Under the pieces are notes generated by a model that saw nothing but the letters and a program-made list of their open reading frames with translations, was not told where the DNA came from and searched no databases. DNA of 64,000 nucleotides from Dirofilaria immitis (Eukaryota; Nematoda; Chromadorea; Rhabditida; Onchocercidae), in assembly GCA_024305405.1 (NCBI GenBank), contig JAKNDB010000092.1, positions 560,001 through 624,000 on the forward strand, read 5' to 3'. Numbering within the stretch: the first letter of the stretch is position 1; each line of letters starts with the position of its first letter. Positions 55,193 through 64,000 of this stretch are shown one piece after another. Position numbers and translations under genes: made by a program.

Positions 55193-56144
55193 ATGAAAAA
55201 CTCATTGATATTACTGTTTCTGTAAGTTTGATATTTTATTATTTTATAATATTACTTTTAATCATTTTTAATCTTTTAATCATTTAATCAAGTAATGAAA
55301 TGCTTTTATATGCAACTGATATAATTTCTAAATTTTAATTTTAAAATTTCCAATTCTATATCTTACATTCAAAGAATATAATACCTTTACTTTTCAAAAC
55401 TAAATAAAAGTTTTTCGAATTTTAATATTAAAATTTGAAATTATTGCAGAACAAGCATTGATAATAATTTCAGATTACAGCTTAGCATATCATTGATTGA
55501 TGTTCGAGCATTTAGTTTCTTTGGTTGGACCACTGTATGTTTTATAATTTCTTCGAACTTGCAGATTATTAAGAAACTTTTTGAAATAAAAAAAAAAGCT
55601 TTTAAGATATTTTGAGAGAGCATTTATTATTTTAATAGAAATTCCTAAGAAAAAAGTTAAAAAAGATTACTAAAATTGGAAATTAGATAAATATTTAAAT
55701 TATTTTTGACTATTTATGATAATTTATATTTTTTCATAAACTTTTCGGATGAAATAATTCAAAAGTTAATTTGCACAATAAAAGTAATATTAATTATCCA
55801 TAATTTTCAGCCAATCTCAAGTTTTTTGGGGAAGCAATATATCTCCATTATTTCAATCCGACACAACTGGATTCAACATACCTAAATTTATACTACCAGA
55901 ATCCAAATTTGATTCTAGATTTTCCGGTTATAGTAGATTTGGTGGCTATGGATGGCTTGGTCATGGCGGATATGGTGGTTATGGAACATATGGTAGTTAT
56001 AGCGGATTGAGTGGAAATAGAGGATCAGATTCGAGCATATATGACGAAAGACGAAGAGTATCCAGTTCATTTAGTAAAACTGAATCAAAGTGGAAAACAC
56101 TGAATAATACCCAATCTCATTCTGTATATTGGAATATTGGATAA
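55193..56144 (+). CDS. A3: near-identical twin of A2
   Basis: Exons 55,193-55,221, 55,474-55,534 and 55,811-56,144. The protein is the same as A2 except at the T6G4 run (55,822-55,831), where one base too many (or two too few) breaks the frame between the PISSF-like start of exon 3 and the SNISPLF segment. The signal peptide, Gly/Tyr core and VYWNIG end are all present. Whether both twins are real genes depends on whether the 7.1-kb duplication is real. Confidence 0.68.
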
Positions 56145-57538
56145 GTTTTAGCAATCGCTGATTATATTTATGATACATAATATGTTAATTTCTTAATGAA
56201 TGATTTTATTGTCATAAGCTTTTTTTGTCGAAAACTGTATGTATTTATATGAAAATGTAAAGTGATCGAAAATGAATTTGATGATCTTTGAATTCAGCAA
56301 AATAATTTAAATTCTTTCGAACTTTTTCATTGTAAACTTTTTATAAAAGGTGTAGTATTTCTGTTAGTTGTTTTTCTTAGACATTATTCCTTTTTTTCTA
56401 TTAACCGTAACTTTATGATTTCAGGTTTTCTTGTCTGTTTATACTATCATCGTCTTTTTTTCCTTTCTAACAAATAAAATTTTTTAGTCGACAAAATTAC
56501 GGAAAAACGAAAAAGGATTGTTGAGAAATTTACATGGCAAGCATTTGATTATTGACATATTATAAAATTTCATTTCTGATTGTAAAATTAATTAAAATAC
56601 TGAAATCGTACTGGTTAAAAGATTTATGTAAAATATATTCATTATCAGCATAATATGAAGTTTCATTTCCAATTTTGATTTTAAATTTCGATTACAAAAT
56701 TTTTTTATCTTAAAATGGCTATTCAAAATGAAATAATATCAGTGTATTATTTTAAATATTTACAAATTCTAACCCATAAGTTTAGAAAATAAATTATTCA
56801 AATTTATGAAATTTAAAAGGAACCTTTCTATAATTAAGTTTAATATTTTAAAAATAAAAATGGCAAGATTTAATCAAATATTATAAGTTCTAAAATTAGA
56901 AAAAATCATCTCAATTGATTAATTAGTTTCTGATAATAAAAAAAATCAGACATTATAAGGAAAGTAAATACAAAAATTCTTGGACGATAAACAAACGTAA
57001 GAATTTTTTTGCGAAATCGAAAATCTCAATCAAATTGCTACGATTGTATTTTGCTTCCGAATTTGTTTATTTTATGTTACTTATTGTTACCATCACGTTC
57101 CACGTAAAACTCACGTGAACATAGAGCTAAAAAAATTTTTTTACACGTCACTATTATTGATAAGCTGAACATTCGTCTAAATTATTTTTTTATATGATAA
57201 AACAAAGTCGTGAAGACAATTATCAATTACGTCATTAAGTTACCGTATAAATTAATCATAATCAAATTATCATTCAATTTAGAAATTGTTTCCATCAATT
57301 AAACTACCATAATGAATAAACATTTCTATGTGAATAAATTTAATCATTTTTGATTTATTAAAAAAAAAACATTTAAACAAATATTTGCTTATCAAAGAAT
57401 GGAAAATTTGCATTAAACAAAAAAAAAAATTATATAAACGAATTTTTCATTTATAATTGGAATTTATAACAAATTAACATTCGATCGGTTTTAATCAATC
57501 CATTCTTTGCATCCTTTACATAATATTTAATTAATTAA

Positions 57539-58234
57539 ATGAATATAATATGTTATTTATATATGTTATTATTGCTTATTATTACGTTAACAGTAATCGA
57601 TAAATCGGTTATGGATGATGTTCCAAGAAAAGAAATTAAAATTCCAAAACCGATTAATATTTCTGGAATAATGTTTTGTAACCAAGTGCAAGCTTATGCA
57701 GTTCTCATTAACATTGTGGAAGAAGTTTCATGTTTGTTTTTAATTTATTAATTTTTAAGTCATTCATTGCTACCATTTCATTTGTTTATTCAACATTAGG
57801 TCAATAGGTCATTTGATATTTTCATTTTTTTTTTTGAATGTTTAATAATATAATTCACTCATTATTCACAAGCTTATAAAACTAAAAAAACTTTAAAAAA
57901 ACATAATAATACTTTTTAGTATCATTTATTACTAATATTATTCTATTCATTACATTTAATTGTTATTTATCATTTTTTTCATTATTGCAATATTCTTGTT
58001 TATCATGTATTCATTATCGTACTTTACTCTTATTAATATTAAGCAATGAATCTATTAATCAATAATTATTTAGCTAGTAATTTCAAATTTTTATTAATCA
58101 TTTGGTATCTTGTAGGAATTGAATCGATGGTTCTGGTGCCGCATAATGGATTTCAGAATTGCTCCACGAATACGATGTATAGAATTCGTAGTGATCCGAG
58201 AAATATGAAATATATTTTAGAAGTAAATGAATGA
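57539..58234 (+). pseudogene. B2: truncated TTL gene (exon 2 lost)
   Basis: Exon 1 (57,539 to about 57,731) is identical to B1 exon 1. The Asp-Gly-Phe/His-Cys exon is missing. Instead, sequence matching the upstream side of B1 exon 3 follows directly, then a partial exon 3 (about 58,117-58,212: NTMYRIRSDPRNMKY). That exon runs into unrelated sequence (ILEVNE, then stop) at the start of the A4 unit. Missing the core strands and the C-terminal motif, it cannot make a TTL fold. Confidence 0.82.
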
Positions 58235-59000
58235 ATAATTTTGAATGTTCTATGGTGATTTCAAATTTTCAAGTTCATCAAAACATCAGACAATTCCAAA
58301 AAAATTCTTCGCGATATGTTCAAATCAATTAAGTAATATTTTGGAATATATTTTAGAAATGATAGAGTAATAAGGACAGTTTAATGAAATGATTAAATGA
58401 AGAATATTCAAGTCCATCTTCTTAAATCCAATATGAATTTTATGTTATCTTGTATTTGGAAGCAAATCAATTTCTTGTTCTTCCGAATAGTTTATTTGAC
58501 AGTATTTCATAAGTAATTATCAATCATTATTAAATTTATCGAAAAAAAAGAATGAAATGGCAAAATATTCTAAAAGTATTCAACAAACTTGAAAATTCAA
58601 CTAACATGTACATATATGGCATGTAGGTTTGATTCATTTTCTTCAATTTTAAACCTTACTCTTTAAAAGAAATTAGTTTTTCATTAAATGTTAGTTGAAA
58701 AAAAAAAAAAAAAGAAGCAACTCAAAAGATCAGTTAGATGAGAGTACGTGTTATGCCAGAATATGAATTTCAACAAATAATAACTTAAGTAGTAAAACTT
58801 ATGATAATTTATGATTTTAATCTTGAAAAGAAATCTACATTTTCATTATCTGTAAAGAATAAACCTCTAACATATGATTGAATTAAGCTAGGAAAGATCG
58901 CAATAAATTGAAAATTTAAGTATCAATGTTTAGTTTCTCAATATATTTGATTTTATTACAAAATGCTGAACAAAATAAGAATTTTCTTCTTTCTGACTAA

Positions 59001-59046
59001 TTTCAAATTTAATTGATGAGTGCATCATGAAACCATATAAAATGTT
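59001..59046 (+). promoter_or_regulatory. Conserved promoter block of A4 with TATA box
   Basis: Matches the A1 block almost exactly, including 'atataaaatg' and the following 70 bases up to 'aaacag'. A1 and A4 therefore share a promoter subtype distinct from A2/A3. Confidence 0.78.
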
Positions 59047-59160
59047 TTATGATTTGACTAAATGATGACTGTTCCGTTTATTGTTTAAACCAAACAGGAA
59101 AAAACTGGAAGAAATTTGAATCTTTTATTTTGCTTTTCTAAAAAAAAAAAAATAAAGAAA

Positions 59161-60101
59161 ATGAAGAGCTCTCTACAGTCATTGCTTATGTAAGTTTGAC
59201 TTTTCATTATATCTCGGTGGTAGTTTTAGTTTGATTGAAATTCATGAATAAAATGATGTTTCATATTCTATAATTAGCAATAAACTAATATTTTATATCT
59301 TACAATTAAAAGAGGAAATGGTTTTAGTTTTTAAATTAAATATTTTTCAAATTTTAATTTTGAATTTTGAAATTTTCACACATAGTACTAATTTCAGATT
59401 ACTAATTATCATATCATTGGTTAGTGGTCAACTACGAAATTCCTTCAACAGTAATATAGCTGGAGATGGGGTAAGTTCAGCAATTCCGTCAAATTTAATT
59501 TCAAATTACTGATTGGTATCTGATTGATCAATGTGAAGCGCTTAATTTCTTTAACATAGTTGAAAATAATATGAATTTTGTGATTCACCAGATTTATGAA
59601 AATTTTAAAGAGAAATGCAATTTTTATAAGATTTTGCGATAGAAATTATTATTTTAAGGAAAATTTTCAAAAAGAATCTATGAAGAGTTTGAAATTTTTA
59701 TGCTTATATAAATATCTAAGTTTTTATTCAAAAATTTTTTTATTATTTGCACCATTTATTGTTTAAATGAAACAATTCGAAAATTACCCGTTAAAGAGAA
59801 ATGATGTTAAATTAAATTTAAATTTATTATTTGTGATTTTCAGTCATTTAATAACAACGCAAATTCAGACGGTAGAAGAAATAGATTTCCACAATTTCCG
59901 CCAAGAACATTCCCATCAACTTCTGAATTTCCTATAAATCCGTATCTTGATAGATATGGTTATGGCGGATACGGTAATTATGGTGGATACGGTGGATATG
60001 GTGGATACGGTGGCTATGGAGGATTAGGTTTAGGTGGGTATGGTATATATGGACCAACTTACGCTGGCCTTACTTATTATTATCCTTTATTGAGAGGATA
60101 A
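59161..60101 (+). CDS. A4: intact secreted Gly/Tyr-rich protein
   Basis: Exons 59,161-59,189, 59,398-59,470 and 59,844-60,101 join in phase with no correction, giving 119 residues. This gene anchors the A-family model. Signal peptide: MKSSLQSLLI then LLIIISLVSGQ. The mature part starts Asn-rich (NSFNSNIAGDG, SFNNNANSD), has an Arg/Pro segment (RNRFPQFPPRTFP), then a run of GYGG repeats (RYGYGGYGNYGGYGGYGG and on), and ends LTYYYPLLRG. Tyr-Gly-Gly repeats resemble worm NLP/caenacin antimicrobial peptides and also eggshell or sheath proteins; sequence alone does not choose. The C-terminal LRG/QRG is shared with A1. Confidence 0.85.
59505..59570 (+). pseudogene. Dead duplicate of exon 2 in A4
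   Basis: About 66 bp resembling A1 exon 2, located just after the exon 2 used in A4. Its acceptor is tcaa instead of tcag, its donor position reads atgaat instead of gtaagt, and it has lost about 7 bases. Confidence 0.65.
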
Positions 60102-61269
60102 GTTTTAGCGATTGCTGATCGTTTTAATGCTTAATATATTAATCTGATAATAGATGACTGAATTGCATTGCTATCCATATTTTTTGTTTCATGAACTTTT
60201 TCCAAGCTGTAATATGAATTGCTGACAAAATAAAAAGTAGTTGAAAGTAAGTTTTGATGATTTTTGACTTAACAAGATAATTTAAACTTTCTCTAATTTT
60301 TTTATCGCATATTTTTTTGAGAGAAGAATTTCGTCAAAATGATTCAAAATTGATTTTAACATGCACATATGTTTTGTACTGATTACTTTTCATTTCATTA
60401 CATTAGACATTTTTAATTTGCCATTTGTAACTTTATGATTTCAGGTAATTTTTTCATTTTTGGTGCACATGCATTCATGCATCTGTCGATTAATATGCTT
60501 TTTTTCTCCTTTTGACAAATTTTTTCTTTAACAAAATTTGAGAATAAGAAACGAATGTTTCATTGCAAAATAAGGATTGTTGAGAATGTTGTAACAATAA
60601 ATTTATTGTCAACGTTTGCAAAAATTTCATTTTCGATGGCAAATCTTATATTTTGATTGAAAATTTTTGTTTTGCAATGTTTAATTTAAATTAAAATATT
60701 GCCATCTTATTGTTTAATTATATCCACAGATATCAATTCATAAAGTCTGACAAAAATTTATTCAAACTCATAACATCTTAAATGAACCTTAAAAGTAGAA
60801 TTCAAAAACGAATATTTTCGTCATGGAGTTTAATGTCTTTCGAATTACAAAAATGATAAGAATAAGTAAAACATTATAAATTTGCTGAACTGGAAAAATT
60901 ATTTTTGGCTAATCACTTTTTTACAACAGAAATTAGAGATCAGAAATAAAAAGTAAATACAAAAATTCTTGAATGATGAACAAGAACAGTTGCTTTGTTG
61001 TAAAATGAATGAATCAATCAGTAATTTTTGTTGTTGCAGAATCAGAAATCATATTAATTGCGGCGGTTATATTTTGTTCGAAATTTCCTTGTCTGATGTT
61101 ATTTCTTGCTAGTACCAAACTGTTTATATTTTAAAAAAATAGGCTTACTTAAAAAACTTTTAATAAAAGTCAATTGATAAGCATTTGTATGAAATTTTTT
61201 AATTCATTCCAGTTCCCGTATTGATTATATCTTAGAATTGGTTTTTCTTTTGGCTAATAAAATTGAACC

Positions 61270-61990
61270 CACGTAAAACTCACATGAGCACACCGCTAAA
61301 AAATATTTTTTTACACGTCACTATTATTGATAAGCTGAACATTCGTCTAAATTATTTTTTTATGATAAAACAAAGTCGTGAAGACAATTATCAATTACGT
61401 CATTAAGTTACCGTATAAATTAATCATAATCAAATTATCATTCAATTTAGAAATTGTTTCCATCAATTAAACTACCATAATGAATAAACATTTCTATGTG
61501 AATAAATTTAATCACTTTTGATTTATTAAAAAAAACATTTAAACAAATATTTGCTTATCAAAGAATGGAAAATTTGCATTAAACAAAAAAAAAAATTATA
61601 TAAACGAATTTTTCATTTATAATTGGAATTTATAACAAATTAACATTCGATCGGTTTTAATCAATCCATTCTTTGCATCCTTTACATAATATTTAATTAA
61701 TTAAATGAATATAATATGTTATTTATATATGTTATTATTGCTTATTATTACGTTAACAGTAATCGATAAATCGGTTATGGATGATGTTCCAAGAAAAGAA
61801 ATTAAAATTCCAAAACCGATTAATATTTCTGGAATAATGTTTTGTAACCAATTGCAAGCTTATGCAGTTCTCATTAACATTGTGGAAGAAGTTTCATGTT
61901 TGTTTTTAATTTATTAATTTTTAAGTCATTCATTGCTACCATTTCATTTGTTTATTCAGCATTAGGTCAATAGGTCATTTGATATTTTCA
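61270..61990 (+). repeat. Third copy of the B upstream region and exon 1
   Basis: Matches 50,003-50,720 and 57,103-57,820 with few substitutions, including the TATA-like word at 108 bp before the ATG. Similarity to the B1 intron continues weakly to about 62,236. Confidence 0.88.
61705..61917 (+). pseudogene. B3: TTL exon 1 only
   Basis: Nearly identical to B1 exon 1 with one replacement (CNQLQ for CNQVQ). After a diverged intron start, similarity ends near 62,236 and no exon 2 or 3 follows. The sequence goes straight into a diverged copy of an A-gene upstream flank. Promoter and signal peptide are present but no TTL domain, so it is a fragment. Confidence 0.8.
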
Positions 61991-62256
61991 TATCTTTGTT
62001 TAGCCATTGAATTTGTCATACCGTAATTCTTTTCATTATGCAAATGTTTATAAAACTGGGGAAAACTATAGAAATAGATAATAATACTTATTGTTACTGT
62101 AAGTGTCATTCCTGCATATATCTAACTATCACGTATCAGTCCTATCAGTCTTCCTTCTTTTTGCATTACTATGACTTATTATATATATTATTACTCATTA
62201 CATATCATTATTACACATTACTCTTATTAATATTAAAGGTTAAATTATTGAATTGA

Positions 62257-64000
62257 TAAATAAGGAAATATTCAACTTCGATAATTATCAGCCTATCTTT
62301 TCAAATTGAACAAGTTATTAATTATCCTTAACAATCTTATATTTAGTGGCAGGTGAATTTGCTGTTGTCGAATAGTTTATTTAATAATACTTCACATCAA
62401 ATCATCATGATTTATTAAATTTATCATGAAAAAAATTATAGAAAATTATTAAATTTATCAGAGAAAAGAGTGAAATGATAAAATTCTAAAAATATTCAAT
62501 AAATTTAAAAATTCCAACAAAACATACATATAAAAAAAAATATGAGAGGTTTAATTTTGTCATCTTTTTTAATTTTAAAGCATACATTGCTTACAAAAAA
62601 AAAAAAATATAAAAAAATTGACTACCAATCAAACAATCAGTTAATTAATCATATTTGATGAAAAGTAAACAGTAATTCAAACGATAAATTATCTGACAAT
62701 ACGAATTATGGTAAGACATTAATGCTAATAAGGAATTAATTAAGTAATATAATATAAGAAAAATTATGATTTTAGTTAAGTAATATAATTAAAGAAAACT
62801 ATGATTTTCTTTACTATTCGTCCAAGAAAGCAATTGTAATTTGTTGATTAAAGTAAAGTAAAATTAAAATATCTGACGGAATTAATTCTTGAATTCCTGA
62901 AATATTTGAATATTCCATTTTAAAAGATAAACGATAATTAATTGATTGGTCTAATTATATGATATAATCAGATTAATAATCATCTATTTCTATTAAATCA
63001 ATTAGCGGTAGCTTGATTGGAAGTTAATTTTTATGCGACAATTAAACAATACGAACAAACATTTGAAGAATTTAAATCAATTAAAAATATTAATGAAATA
63101 AAGTTTTTGAAATGATATGATTACGATTAAGTGTAGCCATCAATTTGCTCATGAAATAATCAACAATATGAACATTATCAGTACTAACAATGATATTCTA
63201 TCGTATGTTTGTGTTAATAGTTCATGAACAACTGGAATAGTGAAATAAACAGCAATAGAAATCAAAAAATGATTAAAGAACGAAATGAAAAGTTGATAAA
63301 CAAAGGATGACATTAACATAATTATTATGTTATGATAAGTTTCAATTTAAGATATAATTTATTTTTAATTAGAATTAATTAAGAACCAATTAAGATCGAC
63401 TTGAAAAAAGTGACAACGGTATTGTGGCGAAAAGTAAATAGATATTATCAAAATTTATCAATTTTTTTGCAATTAATGCTTTCAACTGAAAAATAATCTC
63501 ACATATCTCTGAATGCAAAAAATTATGTCAAATTCAATTATCGATTATTTCGATTATTTAATGCTGATTATTTGCAATGATCTGATAAATTTGTTCTAAA
63601 AAAGTTATCATATTTATTCATATAGAAATCCCGATTATTGGTAAAATCCGCATTAATTGTTTGCATTTTAATAAACGCATAGTTTTCAATGTCAAAATTA
63701 TGCTTTCAATTTAACGAAACAAAATTCGATGAAACTGAAAAATTGCATGAAGTTATGACGTCATATATATCTTCGAGAATTTGTAATATTCATCCAATAT
63801 CTTACACCGTATGAATTAATCAACTTTGTTGATCAGTTATTCAATCCAATATATGTGATGTAGCTAAAAAACAAAATTAAAATTATTTTATATGAGTAAT
63901 AAATTCCCAACAGTCTTACTATGATTAAAAGATAGAATGCAAATTAATACTTGTAATAATATATTTCCGATTAAAAATATCACCCAGATATATATCCAAA
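62257..64000. other. Array edge and unique AT-rich DNA
   Basis: From 62,240 to about 62,925 the sequence is a diverged relic of the A-gene 5' flank (for example 'gaaatatttgaatattcc' corresponds to 47,893). No promoter block or A exon follows. Beyond that nothing recognisable is seen to the window end. Confidence 0.55.

Larger units (their letters stand above)
53731..58086 (+). repeat. Long tandem repeat, copy 2 (A3 plus start of B2)
   Basis: Second copy of the block at 46,631-50,986, the same length to within a few bases. Differences noted are homopolymer lengths only. Low divergence implies a very recent duplication, gene conversion, or an assembly-level duplication of one locus. Confidence 0.93.

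Overview
The window is AT-rich nuclear DNA of a nematode, most likely a filarial worm (Onchocercidae). The evidence is short spliced exons with GT-AG introns and TTTCAG-type acceptors, a nematode transthyretin-like (TTL) secreted protein, an UNC-93-type membrane protein, and a decayed insert of Wolbachia-like bacterial DNA (pieces of ligA and sucD). Genus and species cannot be read from the sequence.

Layout. (1) 1-25,920 is gene-poor. It holds many separate, worn tandem repeats, each with its own unit, plus simple repeats, the bacterial insert at 14,010-14,436 and a few possible orphan exons. (2) 25,921-31,941, minus strand: an 11-exon gene for a protein of about 494 residues whose function I do not recognise. 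(3) 33,799-40,023, minus strand: a 10-exon gene for an UNC-93-like major facilitator superfamily protein. (4) 43,200-62,900, plus strand: a tandem array of two kinds of small secreted-protein gene. Type A genes (three exons) encode a signal peptide and a Gly/Tyr-rich mature part; there are four (43.3, 48.1, 55.2 and 59.2 kb). Type B genes encode TTL proteins; there is one fairly complete copy (50.4 kb) and two truncated copies (57.5 and 61.7 kb). A 4.36-kb block carrying an A gene and the start of a B gene occurs twice, 7.1 kb apart, and looks identical except for homopolymer lengths.

Functional links. The A and B genes were amplified together as cassettes. All four A genes share one conserved promoter block, and the B copies share another upstream block, so each type is probably expressed coordinately. 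The products look secreted: the A type resembles glycine-rich structural or antimicrobial peptides of nematodes, the B type the TTL family. The two large minus-strand genes show no operon-like spacing and no clear link to the array.

Caveat. Several genes (25.9-kb gene, UNC-93-like gene, A1, A2, A3) can be read through only if one base is added to or removed from a homopolymer run. Because this is so common, and because the two long repeat copies differ in the same way, assembly homopolymer error is the simplest explanation, but real decay cannot be excluded from this sequence alone. All exon models were built by hand from splice signals and phase.
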